Shown here one piece after another: positions 12,128 to 23,726 of a stretch of 64,000 bases of DNA. This stretch comes from Stratiolaelaps scimitus. Lineage: Eukaryota > Arthropoda > Arachnida > Mesostigmata > Laelapidae. The position numbers and the translations under genes are program-made. Under the pieces are notes generated by a model that saw nothing but the letters and a program-made list of their open reading frames with translations, was not told the DNA's origin and did no database searches. The stretch lies in the NCBI GenBank assembly GCA_019614645.1, contig JABWDB010000019.1:5874501-5938500 (forward strand), in the 5' to 3' direction. Positions within the stretch are counted from its first letter, which is position 1, and every line of letters begins with the position of its first letter.

Positions 12128-12155
12128 TGTGTGCCGATTTTTTTGGTCAGCCGAA
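12128..12155 (-). repeat. Mariner right terminal inverted repeat
   Basis: In reverse it begins TTCGGCTGACC and is followed outward by TA. It pairs with 11489-11516. Confidence 0.85.
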
Positions 12156-12242
12156 TATATAATATAATATGGAGGCGAAACATTTGCTTGTGCAGTTTAC
12201 CGAGCCAAATGTAATGGCAAGGCGAAGCGTATTAGGAGAAAG

Positions 12243-12262
12243 TATATATATATATATATATA
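12243..12262. repeat. (TA)n microsatellite
   Basis: Pure TA repeat about 90 bp beyond the mariner right end. Confidence 0.85.
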
Positions 12263-12432
12263 GATACCCAGCGGACTGTTACCGCCCGCTAGCTTGGAAC
12301 CGTCTTCACCGTCACGTAACCATACAACATGCGGCACTGATAACGGCAACGGTGGGGGTGGGGGGGAGGGGGGACAAGGCGTCTTGTCCTCTGGCCGGCA
12401 GTAGACCAGGCCTTGACGTTCCGTGTCAATGT

Positions 12433-12958
12433 TCAGATCCCTATTTCTGGATACTGGCCTCGCGGGTGACTCCTCTTCTCCGCACTTCCTTCGGCTCGGA
12501 GCTCTCGGCTCCTCTGCCTACTCCGGCCCCAAAAGAAGGAGGCTTCGTCGCTTTCTTGCGTGCGGAAGCATCCACCCCTTTCTTGTTGGGCTATCTTGTC
12601 GCTGGCTTCCTCGACCTCCTTGCTCTCCGGAGCCGTCCGTCGTGTACTTCGTGCCTCACAGGAGCTGGACAACTTTTTACCCCTTCGTCCCAACCACCAG
12701 CACCCCGACGCCTTTCCCCGTGTCCCTCGAAGGTCTAGCCGCTTTCTTCGGCTGTCCCTACCCATCTTGTCTACCAGCCGTTGTAGTGCGCAGGCGGCCC
12801 GATCCCTTGTTCCCGGACCGGCTTGTACCCGCCGAAGTTGCGTTGCCCCTCAGCCTTTATCTTCCCGCCCTGGCTAGCCGCCTCGTCCGAATCGTCTCCG
12901 TCGATGTCCGTGCTCCGCGAACCCCCATGGCCCTTCTTGGCCTCCGGGTGAGTAGGCG
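12433..12958 (-). pseudogene. Coding-like GC-rich block, probably frameshifted; unknown protein
   Basis: On the minus strand one frame is open from 12958 to a TAG at 12786. It encodes an acidic, Gly-rich peptide (for example STDIDGDDSDEAASQGGKIK) with about 70% purine-first codons and high GC at position 3. A second frame, open from about 12830 to a TGA at 12433, continues with a very basic then Glu/Ser-rich peptide (for example LQRLVDKMGRDSRRKRL). The two overlap by about 45 bp, so one frameshift or an unseen splice would join them. I see no good acceptor at the upper end. It may be a decayed gene, a retroelement ORF1-like fragment, or exons of an unknown gene. A donor (GG|GTGAGT) on the plus strand at 12948 supports a rival reading. 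Confidence 0.27.
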
Positions 12959-12999
12959 CGCCACGTTAGAACTTGTTGATGAGATAGTGTTCTGACTGC

Positions 13000-15200
13000 C
13001 ATTCATGTTCTATCTGCATCGACTGGAAGGATATATGTCCATGCCACTCTACTGCTTCCGCCGAATGTCTGTCGCTGGAGCTGCTTCGTCTCACTACTGC
13101 TGCTTCGGTGCCACTGTTTGGGTATGTGCGTCTGTAAACCCATTCCTCAGAATAGGCTACGATAGAGGCGTTAGGGTAATGAGTAGATTCTCGTCCCTCT
13201 ACACTACATCTGTATATCACCCTCATCTAGCTCATCGCTGACTCCCACATTATATGGAACGTGGCGTGGCCTGTGGCTTCTTTTTCTTGCAGGACCGCAC
13301 TATAGCGAATCTTCCCTTCCTTCCAAGCGGAGCAGAGCAAAAGAAGGACAGGTTAGACGATAATCGTTGCCTGACGCCCCTTTTTCTATTCAACGGAAAA
13401 ACCATCCTTTGCACTCATAGGGTCGTATCCCTCATCGTCGTTGCCTTGTACGCTGCTTATGCAAGGTTATCAGATATATCTATCCATGCATGAGTTATAG
13501 TTCTATCATCACCGATCAGTGGGCGCACCTCTATGCCACGATTGTGTCCGACGTCCGTTCCCTGAATAAAACAATGTGCAACAGCATCGGTTAGCATTTG
13601 GGGGTTACGATCTGTGTCCCTCCCGCCCATAACATCTTTGAAAACAGTCTTAGTTCCTCCTTCTCGAAGCTGGCTAGCTATTCATCATCATTCCCCCACC
13701 CTCACAAGTGCTAATTGTGGGACAGGCATTCTGGGTACGCATCAGGGGGAGGGGGCCGTTGCCTGCAGCAAACGCGCTCCTCGTCGTTGATGGTTTCTCG
13801 TGCTGAAGTTGGCGGTCCTCGCCCTTCGTGACTCGTTACTAGCCCGTTGCTCCGAAGCAACCGCCTTTACCCTGGAGATCCGCGTGGACTACAACGACAT
13901 TTGCCCTCTACCGCTGCGCCTGCTCTCACCGGAAGCCACGCGTCGAGGTAACGTCACTTCCGTTTCTTCGCGGTGGTAGTGGCGGCGATGGCGGTCTCGC
14001 TAGGGTGGGTGAATTGAATCCGAAGAGGTCGGCTATCGTCGGATGGTAACATTTTTGTGTTGGCAACAGCAAAGAAGGACACTGTACGCGGGGGAATGGG
14101 GGGGGGGGCATAAGGGCTTGTAGGAAAGAAGCAGATTTCCAACATCCGCTCCGGAAAGAGCGTCAGAGGAAAGCGAGATGGATGGCGGTTGGGAAAGACT
14201 GTGGGAAGGGCGGGTAACATACGAGAACCACTAAGATGAAATCGAGAAAAATGCCGGTTCAGGAATACGAACGGTCACAAGTCTACAGTCGTGTATAGAC
14301 TCGCTCGAGCTAGTGTGACACCCTCTAGTGGAGTGCTCGGTTGCGCCGCCGGTCCCAACTGTTAGATACGAGGGCAAACCAGGACACATATGCGATTGGC
14401 CGTCGGCCTAAGTAGGCTCAGCCTTGAGACCTTGCCATGGCAACCCTTGCTGAGGTGGAAAGGACACCCGAGGAAAAAGGTAGAGACGACGATTTACGAT
14501 TGGCATGGGTAGTACACTAGTAATATGCAGAAAGTTCTGTCTAGGTGGTACATGTGCCACCCCACCTTTGGTTTGAGGCTCCGTATGGGTCACGCTTTAT
14601 AGACATGCACCGATAATAACATACAACGCAAAGTTATTGGGGAGGAATGATTCTACAATTTGTCCCGTCTACTGAGTCAGTTCAGACAGTTGGCCGTGAC
14701 GAGATGCCACTCGTTATTTCGGCGATAGAATGAGCCAAATCTCAAACGAATTCCCGTATTTACCCCTGTACCTTTATGTACGAGTCGTCTCACAACATCA
14801 CCCTATATCTCTCTCTCATGTTTATCCATTCGGCTCACAGTGGACTCTTTCGAGACATAATGCCATCAGATGTACAGCGCCGTAGTTTTTGTTTTCCTGT
14901 AATAAAGTCCGACAATACCCTGTTGTAGAGGTTTCCGCAGTTCTCTCTGGTCCGCTTCCCGTTGTCCGTGTGTGCAATATGTCAAAAAACCTTCAGTGTA
15001 ATATTGTCCGAGAGGGTAGTGACGCTTGTTGAAGAATGACGCCGACGGCTGAGGGGGCGGGCGACGCAACAGGGACCCGCTGTCGGGCACTTGGGTCCCT
15101 TTGTGTATCCCTGCCTCGATCGGTCTCCCTGTGACGCGTGGCATACTATGTTAGTTTCGGTAGTTTCGATATGATGTTTTGTAGCTGTTAGTCCGTCAAG
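13000..15200. other. No supportable gene in this stretch
   Basis: Short overlapping open frames on both strands, none with a recognised domain or paired splice sites. A run of ten or more G lies near 14100. Confidence 0.45.
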
Positions 15201-15816
15201 TCGAACACCACTCGAGCGTTAGCCAGCAATGACAGTATCACAGTCTGCCGAACTGTCTACCGGGTTGCCGGATACAGCTTGGATGAGGCTACGCTGCTAC
15301 TTTAGACTACTTGCCTCGGATCAGGCGGCAGCAACAGCAGCAACGAGAAGCAACAAGGCAAGCGCTGGCAAGCTAAACTACATAGCCGATCCCCTAGCCG
15401 GCGCCCACAGTGCGACGTCACGACGGGTTAGCAACCGAGCCGGCTCCGTTCCCCCGGCCTTCCGGATCCTGACCCGAAGGACGGCGAACGAAAAGGAGTT
15501 AGCCTCAGGGCTCGGGGGTTTGGCGGCGGCGGCGGAGTCGAGACGACGGAGACATGTGATGTTTATAAGCCGTCGCCTATGTCTCCTCCGGTTCTGTCCA
15601 ATACCTTCCGCTTCGGCGAACTTCGGACGCTGTGCTTGCCTCGACGGTTTGATGGCTGACAAGAGTCGATTTTTATACCAGGGACCGAAGCCGTCCCCGA
15701 CCCCGATCTGTCGAATTAAGGGGTCATGGGGTTTTCAACGTCGATATTGCTACGACCGCCGACAGCGACAGGCAAAAGATGCCGGACGTCGAGAGACGAG
15801 AAGTTCTTCTTGTAAA

Positions 15817-15839
15817 TAGCTAGCTAGCTAGCTAGCTAG
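15817..15839. repeat. (TAGC)n tetranucleotide repeat
   Basis: About six tandem TAGC units. The unit is close to self-complementary, so the tract can fold on itself. Confidence 0.9.
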
Positions 15840-17420
15840 GTAGACTGATATATAACAAATTATAGTGGCATCTACATCGATACTTCAGCTGGAACATGGA
15901 TGAACGTAACTGATATTGGGTGAACTTACTCATTATGACATGCTTTGAACGGTACGAATTGATGCGTTCAATCCGACGTGCCTTGGCGTGCAGTTAGTTA
16001 ATGACGTTGCAAGCACTCTGGGACAATGGGATTCGAAATCTATAGGCGCCATTTGGCTGGTTCGCTGCGAGGCGCCATTGTACGATACTTAACTGCTCAT
16101 CGCTGTCATTGTCTACGGGTGAACCTATCCCGTTTCCATTTTTTTTCCGCGCTGCCAGCCTATTCTTTTCCTGCTTGTGCCAGCAATATTTTCCAGACGT
16201 GTCCAGCCCCCTCGCGCCCCGCTCTGAACGCGAAACAGAATGGGCAAAGCGTCAAAAAGATGAAAAGCTTGTCACTCGCCTGCTGGCCTTGGCGTTCGGT
16301 TCAACGCCTCAACACGGGGCGTGACGACGTCTGTATAGCTATGCTTCCTCGTATGCTGTAGCCTCTCGTTCGGTCGATCTGACCGTAATATATTCCGGTA
16401 GATTCGCGTCGTGCTGCCGTTGGCAGGACTATTACGGTGCAAATGTTGGAGATGGGGAGATAGACGTGGCTACGCCATCGCTTCGGCATAGAGGGGGAAG
16501 CAGTTCCGAACGTTTCTGCAAGGACGCGAGCTGTTGTCACGATCGAACCGCTATTTGACTTCGATTTTGTACTCTCAGTGAACACTACACAACGTCATAG
16601 TATGCTATAGAAGGCTAAATGCATGTGCCTCTTTTTGTGATTACCGTACGCTATAGACTATTTAGCACCATTCTGTTAGTAATTATCTTTTCACAAATCT
16701 CTGTCGGATGTCGGTGAACTGAGGAGTATGCATGGTCACACTGGCGTATATAAATACCATGATGCTTAAGGTGAGATCACCATGACGAAGTTGTCAGCCA
16801 AGTTTGTGTTGTTTTTTTTCTGGAATCACTAGGAGAGTACAATTTACTCTAATTCGATAAACTTCAGCTCGATCACAGCCGAATATAGCCAAGCCGCCCA
16901 AGAAATGGCAGCTTATCTATAAACAGTAATACGAAAATAGCGACTGATCTGCAAGTTTATGGACAGATATTCGCTACCAGTTTTTGTTACTTCCGTCGGT
17001 CGAGTTAATTCTACCCTAAATCCGTCTTAGGGAAATATCTGTGCTTAGCATAAGGGGCCCAGGACTGTAACTCCCACTTGATATTTATCTACAGGGAAAA
17101 ATATCGACTTTTTGCTAGAGTGGGTACCCCGTCAGGATCACGGATTGTGTTATTAGACTAGACACAGCAAGATCTGAACACTGGGGTCTAGTTCGAACAA
17201 CTTTTTAGTCCGCAGGAAGGATGCACTTATCGTTAGGAGACTGTCGCTATTGTGGAACAATACATTCTAGCCTCACCCTACTCTGATACTTGAGTGGGTC
17301 CAGCAATTTTTAGATACAGCAACGATCTTCAGCCTTCCACCTACTCGCAGATAGGAGAGAAGTCCCTAGAAGGCAAAATCCCCGCGGGAAACATCGGTTC
17401 ATTGAGATCATTGAGGCGTA

Positions 17421-17421
17421 G

Positions 17422-17452
<31 letters not shown>

Positions 17453-17458
17453 CCTCTT
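17421..17458. repeat. (CT)n microsatellite
   Basis: CT repeat, nearly perfect over the first 25 bases. Confidence 0.9.
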
Positions 17459-18065
17459 CAATTCTTTCAGTGTCAGGAATACTATAGTCTGCTGGCAATT
17501 CGCACACGGACGGTGGACGTAACCTCACCAGCTGCATCTCGCGCATATACGTCAAGCTCAGTCGCCAAAAATTCAAGAATAGTTCCATGTTCCTTCAAAC
17601 CGAGAAGCCCATTACAGCGCGAATAATGTACTTCCCACCCCGAACGCGAATCACTCGGCTTTGTCTTTCATTCCCAATATTCCCTGCCAGTATCGACTGT
17701 CCCACATTGACAACAGAGCACAGCGTCATTAAACATGTGATGAACAGTGCCGCTGCCATTACCTCCTCTTCTCCGCACGCGCCGTCCCTCCTTCAAATGG
17801 TTCAGTTGAGTATTTACGTGTATTTGAGCATCGTCATGATCCGACTTCGCGCAGGATTCTCCTTCATGTATTCACGATCTCCGCGAGCTGTCTCGCAATC
17901 TGTCTAACATCAGCAAGAGGGGGTAATGACGGGAAGAAGTAAAATCCGGACTCGTCGACCCTTGGGGTTTTCCTCGAGCCGGGCCGCTCGCGTGGCGTCG
18001 GCTTCAGTTCCTTTACAATTACGACACATTAAGACACAGTGGCCGCAGCTCCGTTGTTAGTGCGC

Positions 18066-18323
18066 CTATTTGATACCTGATAGATATGGTATCTTTGTCG
18101 CCTTTTTGCGCGTCCCGATTTTTCCCCGTGTTCCGCCCTGCGTCTGCCGACTTCTAGGCCGCAGCATTGCAACTACGTCATCTTCGGCTCTGGTCGCCTC
18201 TCTCCCGTCTGCGAATCGCTTCAATGATTCCTGCGTCCGAAGATGAGCCCTGAGGGAGACCAATTGAAAATTGGTGGGTATCGCCCCGCCCATTTGTAAA
18301 TGGCAGTCGCTGTCATCCTCCAT
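18066..18323 (-). CDS. Candidate small CDS or first coding exon, 85 aa, unknown
   Basis: Minus-strand ATG at 18323 in a good context (A at -3, G at +4) opens 85 codons ending in TAG. The protein begins MEDDSDCHLQMGGAIPTNF and continues charged and hydrophilic, ending in a Lys/Arg-rich tail. About 65% of codons start with a purine, which favours coding. A pyrimidine-rich tract with acceptor-like AGs lies 20-35 bp upstream. A weak donor (CAG|GTATCA) overlaps the stop. No known domain. It lies in a GC-rich block where other frames are open too. Confidence 0.24.
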   Translation of the reverse strand: MEDDSDCHLQMGGAIPTNFQLVSLRAHLRTQESLKRFADGREATRAEDDVVAMLRPRSRQTQGGTRGKIGTRKKATKIPYLSGIK

Positions 18324-18726
18324 CGTTCTTTTGCGAGAGACAGCCGCCTCAGAGAGAGAAAGCGCGCAGGTCCTCCGCCAAACTCCGGGACCTACAAGGA
18401 GGGTGACCTGACTGAGAGCAAAGAGACGAAATGCCGAGCCCGGCAAGCCTCTTCTGCTGCGCTCCTGTTTGGCCCTTGTGGTCCCATGTTGGATTTAATC
18501 GAAATAAAATAAATATAAGAGTCCACAGCAGACACGAGCAGTATCCAGCTGGTTATACGCCAGCCCAATCTGTCAAGGCATTGCGTCTGGTCAGCCTTGT
18601 GAACCTCGCTTTGACGTCTAGCACATACTACCCAGTCGTGTACACGGAAAAGCGCCTGGTGGACCCAAGAAAAGCTCTGGAGCGCTGGAGTTGTACAGCG
18701 CAACTTTGTGGATGGAGCGGTGATGG

Positions 18727-18753
18727 GTAGTAGTAGTAGTAGTGGTAGCAGCA
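18727..18753. repeat. (TAG)n/(CAG)n trinucleotide repeat
   Basis: About five TAG units followed by TGG and CAG variants. Confidence 0.85.
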
Positions 18754-18863
18754 GAGGGACTGAGAGGAACAGCGCTGAAAAATAGTGGAATGACGAGCGA
18801 CAGGTGGTCCTAGGTGAACGAGGGGCTGCGTGATTGTAGACCGAGGCTGCCTCGCAGGAGAAC

Positions 18864-18909
18864 ATGGCGAGTGTAGAATTTGTGAAACGGCGACGTTCTT
18901 GTTTAGTCA
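18864..18909 (+). CDS. Candidate initiator exon end (15 codons)
   Basis: ATG in an ideal context (AACATGG) opens the peptide MASVEFVKRRRSCLV. A donor (CA|GTGAGT) follows at 18910. If spliced there, the exon ends in phase 1. If read through, the frame closes after 54 codons. No acceptor or partner exon is identified, and the minus strand carries a 175-codon frame over the same place. Confidence 0.18.
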
Positions 18910-18919
18910 GTGAGTACAT

Positions 18920-20160
18920 TCCGATTGTTGATTGGTTGGTCGGCCGGTCGGTCGACTGTTGTTTGATCGTTAGCCAGAGGTCAGACCGCCGAAGTTTGGC
19001 CCGAAGCTGCGGACTCAGTGGTCGTTAGCACTGACCTCCGCTGCTGTGGCCGGCTGGAAGTGGAGCCAACGGCAGCTACTCAGCACCGGCGACAACAGTG
19101 CGCTGATTGAATTTCAAGCGTTTTTGGCAATAACTGCTGCTCGCTGCTTGGGCAGCCCTTGGGGGCTATTGGAGGCTATCCCTATTGGAGGCCCCTTCGA
19201 TAATAGAAACGGACGCTCCATCTGTCCGAGAACATTCCTTCCACCCACACTCGACAAAGAGAAGTTAACCGAGACCAAGAAACTGGCAGGGGAAGTGGCA
19301 AGGCCTCGCGGGCAGCTTTTTACACGCATCGTGCCAACTTGTCATCAGGCGGAATCACGACGACCTATGCGTGCACACGCATGAACAACAACAACAGGTT
19401 TCGGCTATTTTTAGGCTTTGAACTTTAGGTCCCTTTAACTCGCGTACGCTGCTGCATAAATGAGGCCAGGCGATTCGATATCATGCTTCGTCTACTACTC
19501 ATCATGCTATACAGAGAAATAACATTTTGTCTGAGGTTCCTTTTTTGAGATCTTGTCTGAAGAGCGGAATCATTTTCCATAGAGTAGCTATTATATTGGA
19601 ACGAGCATGGTGCATACACATCTAGAAGAGCATCTATCAGGGAAACGTCGGAGAGGAGGTCAGAGATAGATAGAGAGAGGGGGGCGTCTAGCGATGATAT
19701 CAATTTTACTAAGCACACACACACACAAAGATATACAGATATCGTTGATCTGGATGACATCATGTAAATACTATAACGATTAGGCGATTGATTGCCAGCG
19801 AACGTGTTACTCCATATATTTGCATATGAATCAAGCATTAGCAGAGTACTTACGTAATGAGCATACCTGGAGCACGGAGATGAATACGCAATGCGTAAAC
19901 ATGGAAATACACAAATTTCTCTAAAGGACCACCTTCCCAAACGGGACAGAATAGTCGTTCTTGTGTCGCATCGATGCCGGTGGTATCATATCGATATCCG
20001 CCGCTTAAGGTACAACACGTTCCGCTGATATTCAGCTCTACTCCTCTACGCCTCTGGTTGCCTAACAGCGCTTGCTAGTGCTTCGCGACTAGACATATAT
20101 CGGCCCAGATACATTCATATATAGATGTACATGTATGTATATGAATATCTCTCGTGCTGT
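18920..20160. other. No confident gene; possible minus-strand exons
   Basis: A minus-strand frame is open from 19940 to 19425 (171 codons, no ATG at its start). Within it, donor-like sites (CCAG|GTATGC and AC|GTAAGT) occur near 19851-19866 and an acceptor-like tract (GTGTGCTTAG) near 19708, made largely of a CA repeat. The last part (19425-19620) reads as Ser/Arg/Gln-rich. The evidence does not let me call an exon. Confidence 0.3.
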
Positions 20161-20206
20161 AATATGCGGTGCACGACGCAGCGGTGAAGGGAGAGATACT
20201 GGTGGT

Positions 20207-20229
20207 GGCGGCGGCGGCGGCGGCGGCGA
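20207..20229. repeat. (GGC)n trinucleotide repeat
   Basis: About seven GGC units; in the plus-strand frame from 20169 it would encode poly-alanine, but that frame is unsupported as a gene. Confidence 0.85.
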
Positions 20230-20937
20230 TGCCAGTAGAGGAAGCGGCATCTATGAACTCGCAGCCAAAGCAGCGTCAGCACCAACATCACGGCGAGAGA
20301 ACTAGTCTGGATATGACTACGGCACAGCAGCTACCACCGCCTATTATTGCTGGCTCTCTATTACAACGCTACAGGCATTTGCAACACAACAGCTTGGCCA
20401 CCACTAGGACGCCCGCGACTGTGGACACATGATGCTGCCGCTGCTCAGGCGCTCAGGGGCCCCAAAGTCGGTCAGACCCGTCCCAGATCTCCCCTTCCAC
20501 AATACATATCCCCTTGACCCAGCAACCTTCCCTCACGTTCTGATCCCGATAGATATGGCGGCCCCAATGGCTGGCTCATTGTTGCCGTTGCTGTTGTTGT
20601 ATTGTAGTAAGTCCGTCATGCTCAGCCAGTCGGCTGAGTGACAAGGGCAGACGCTGGCTGGCGGGGCAGTCGCTGGCTGGGGGGGCAGTCGATGCAACCG
20701 CTACCGCAACCGCGAGCACACGATGATGGTATACTCGACCCGGAGGTTGTCGTTGGAGGTTGTCGATCTGCTGCTTCTGCTGCCGCCGCCGATGATTTGG
20801 CCGGCATCTGCTGAGACTTCGTATGTGCGCTACGCCTCTCTGCGTTCTGTTGTTACCCCTCCGATCGTGTTGAACCCTCTGCTTCCGCTCGCATACCCCC
20901 TGCCAGCTTTCCCGCCGGCGCTGGACGCATAGATACT

Positions 20938-20959
20938 GCGGCGGCGGCGGCGGCGGCGG
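20938..20959. repeat. (CGG)n trinucleotide repeat
   Basis: About seven CGG units. Confidence 0.85.
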
Positions 20960-21507
20960 ATCTATGCCGCTAACACATCTAACTAGGTTCGCGGGTGTAA
21001 CCATCAGGGTGTTCGCGCGACTTGCAGGGGGGGGGTGTATCCTTGTATGACTGTCTGTCGGTCTGCATGTGTGCATTTGTCAAAAGACCCCCAGAGGAGA
21101 TAATGACGCGTGGGCACGAGGCGAAGATGATAACGATGACGTTGATGAAGTTGCTAGTATGAACTGCTAGTATGATGCCGTGGGACGAGATGCATCAAAA
21201 CGCTGCGCATTGTTCCGCCGTGTACAATCTATGCGTACGGATAGATTGAGTGGCTCACAGTGGTTGAACACCGACCCTGTTCACCAGGATCGTTTTCGAT
21301 CCGGTCGCCGAAACGGATTGTACGATACATATTATATATATATTAATATATCGTACATCCGGGAAGATTCACAGTATATTGAGAAATGGTTTCAACCAGC
21401 AAAGGCCTGTTGGAGGGGTTGCAGTTGTTGTAGACAAACGTCACTGAGCTAATATTAAATCTAAATATTCGATACGAAGAATCCTAATGTTTGCACTGAG
21501 ATTTGGC

Positions 21508-21548
21508 AATAATAATAATAATAATAATAATTAATTATTATTATTAAT
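21508..21548. repeat. (AAT)n-(ATT)n inverted microsatellite
   Basis: An AAT array runs into its own complement (TTA/ATT units) at about 21530, giving an AT-only hairpin of some 14-18 bp. Confidence 0.85.
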
Positions 21549-21922
21549 CGCTTTAGAGTCACTGAATTGATTATAGGTGGATTTTTATAGTTTGTACAAC
21601 TCTTGTACGGTCAATATGTGAGTGATACAATATGCTACTATTTTCTGCCAGAGAGACTCCAGTACATTGTGTCTGGTTTGCACGCGCCGGATTGCCTAAC
21701 TCGAACAGACTACGCTGTATTGGACTATCTCTTTCGAATATTTGTTTCGAATATTAGACGATATATAGCCTGCATTACGACAGATGGAGTGTGCCTAGTA
21801 CAGAACGGCGTAGGCCAGCCTGCAGAGGATATAACCAGACTACGTTATTATGTATTTGATTACTATTCGAATACCGATAGAATGTTTATATTTATACTTT
21901 TCTTGCCATGTATTACACTTAC

Positions 21923-22147
21923 ATTAAGATACTGTCCCTGGCAGTATTCAGGATTCTCCTCAAATAGTAGTTGTATATAGCAAATATGAAAGGAGAGGGT
22001 TTTAATTAGCAACACCGACCAGTGGTGGATAATTTCTGCTTTACGCATGTCATTTTCAACCTGGCGACTGTTTTCTGATTTGCCTCTACGAGACCACCTC
22101 TCCAGATAGATGCTGACGTTAGCTTGAGCTTTAGCTATCACCGACAT
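21923..22147 (-). CDS. Candidate first coding exon, 75 codons, unknown protein
   Basis: Minus-strand ATG at 22147 (G at -3) opens exactly 75 codons, which end at a textbook donor (AAT|GTAAGT) in phase 0. The peptide begins MSVIAKAQANVSIYLERWSR, has an Arg/Lys/Glu-rich middle and about 60% purine-first codons. If not spliced the frame runs on to 94 codons. The plus strand carries a rival 125-codon frame (21603-21980) without an ATG start. No domain is recognised and the next exon is not identified. Confidence 0.3.
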
Positions 22148-22697
22148 CCCCTTGATGGCTCATGTTCTTGTTTGTTTTTTTAGAAGCTATTAACATGGTG
22201 GTTAGCGAGCGGCGACACCTGGTATTACGGGCTAGCACATTTCACCTCTTCGCGGTGAGAGCACGACGCTCTGCTGTCCTGCTTCCGTGGGGTTGCTGTT
22301 GTTCCCGGAAATGATTGTAGATATCTGCTGTGGTACTGCCTCACAAGCGCTTCGGGGTCGCCCGGCCATATGCCCATCTGGAGAGGAAATGTCATTGTAC
22401 GCGTCGTGCAGCCTCGTGTACGAGCAGACGTGGTGAGGGAATCACTGGGCTTAGTGCTGGCCGCCAGCCACCACACCCCCAACAACGATGCAGAGCTGCG
22501 CCAGGCGTTAGGGGTATGCTGTTGGGGGCGTTCCCGAGTGTAATTAAATTTTAGCGTAAACTGTTCCTCTAGCGAGATTCCCTGTCATCGTCGTTGCCGT
22601 CGCCGCCGTTGCACTGTCCCCATCGTAACGGCACCCGTTGGCCCACCGTCTGCGGCGCTGTTTCCTGGTCTCTGTTTAGGGTTTGCGTGCGCCGATG

Positions 22698-22718
22698 CAC
22701 ACACACACACACACACAC
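22698..22718. repeat. (CA)n microsatellite
   Basis: About ten CA units. Confidence 0.9.
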
Positions 22719-23570
22719 CCAGTCAGATGCTCAGCAGGCCGCCGCCAGCCGGCCGCGAGCCTCAAGCCACGAAGGAGCCATCCAGCTAGCAAGCTAGAGT
22801 TTCGCCCCCAGAGCCCGCAGAACCCCGAATCCCCGCCCTAACGTGATCCCCATCTCACAGGCCCTATCCAGCAAGTGTCTGTGTCTGTCCGCCTTACGAT
22901 AATGCTCCGCTCCTCTACACCGGCGACGCTTACCCACACCGCCCTGACAGGGTGTGCTAGGCTTCGTTCTCTTCGACAACCGGCTCCCCGCCCGCCGCCG
23001 TTTTCTCTGGAGCCAACAACTGGACGAGGACATGGTCATGGGCGGCGCGGATTTGGGGCGCACACTGTTGTGGACGGTTGAAGCTGCTGCCAAACAGATT
23101 CGGTAGTTCTGCGAGCTGGCGAGTGTGAGAGCGCAAGCAGTGTCTGCCTGCCTGTCTGTCTACCCTGCCAGCGAATTTGGAATCGGGGGACCTCGTTAGC
23201 CTGTTGTTGTACTCCACGATGGGAGCGCGAGCCAGGGCCATCCAGGGCGCCACGAGTTCTGCGCCCGGCCAAATGCTCAGAGGCCGACAAGACACGACCA
23301 GGGTGCCCCGCGAAGGGGACCAGTGACAGACGGAGGTCCGCGAGGCGCAGCATGGTAGGTTCCATGGATCGAGCGATTCATGGATTCATTTACGTGCCCT
23401 TCTCCGAAGTGGCACAGCCAGTAAGTTCGAGTGGAAGGCGAGGACTGTCCTGCTCTGGTGTGTCCTGCCCTCAGCTTTCGCCCACCTGAATCTGCTGCAC
23501 AGATTTGCTGTTTCTGCTGCTGCAACTGCTAGTGACGCGGAGCGGTGGCGTTCGTTTCCAGGCCGCCGGT

Positions 23571-23726
23571 TCGTTCAGTTGTCTATCCGTCCGGTCGGCG
23601 TAGTGAAAGCGTCGCGGACCGCTTGCACGTGGGCTGCATAAGGACGCCCTCGAGACCACACGAAGGTCCCTGCTTGTCCGACACGCGCGAGCATCAAGGC
23701 CTATCAGAGAAAACGTGTCACACAGG
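23571..23726 (+). promoter_or_regulatory. Possible initiator and non-coding first exon
   Basis: GTTCAGTTG at 23574 matches the arthropod initiator consensus (TCAGT), placing a start near 23577. It sits in a CpG-rich block with no TATA box seen at the proper distance. About 150 bp downstream is a good donor (CAGG|GTGAGT, about 23727). Together these could be a TATA-less promoter with a first exon. The motif is short and expected by chance, so this is inference only. Confidence 0.22.

Larger units (their letters stand above)
11489..12155 (+). mobile_element. Internally deleted mariner transposon
   Basis: A 667-bp element. Its left end (11489-11516) reads TTAGGCTGACCCAAAAAAAC, and the right end read in reverse starts TTCGGCTGACCAAAAAAATC, so the two ends form imperfect terminal inverted repeats of about 28 bp. 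TA dinucleotides flank both ends (11487-11488 and 12156-12157), the target duplication expected of the Tc1/mariner superfamily. Inside are the N-terminal DNA-binding part and a middle scrap of a mariner transposase. The catalytic C-terminal half is missing: full mariners are about 1.3 kb. It cannot make transposase, but with both ends present it could have been moved in trans. Confidence 0.88.
15200..18060. other. GC-rich block then AT-rich empty stretch
   Basis: The GC-rich block 15229-15819 is open on both strands (196 codons plus, 94 minus) with no domain recognised. From 16600 to 17290 the sequence is AT-richer with no frame longer than 60 codons. A minus-strand donor-like site (GA|GTAAGT) is near 15932. 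Nothing further can be assigned. Confidence 0.4.

Noticed and set aside
12169..12995. Plus-strand frames of 189 and 190 codons ending near a GTGAGT donor at 12948
   Set aside because: Pro/Ser/Leu-rich translation typical of the antisense of a coding-like strand; the minus strand has the stronger codon signature. Not excluded.
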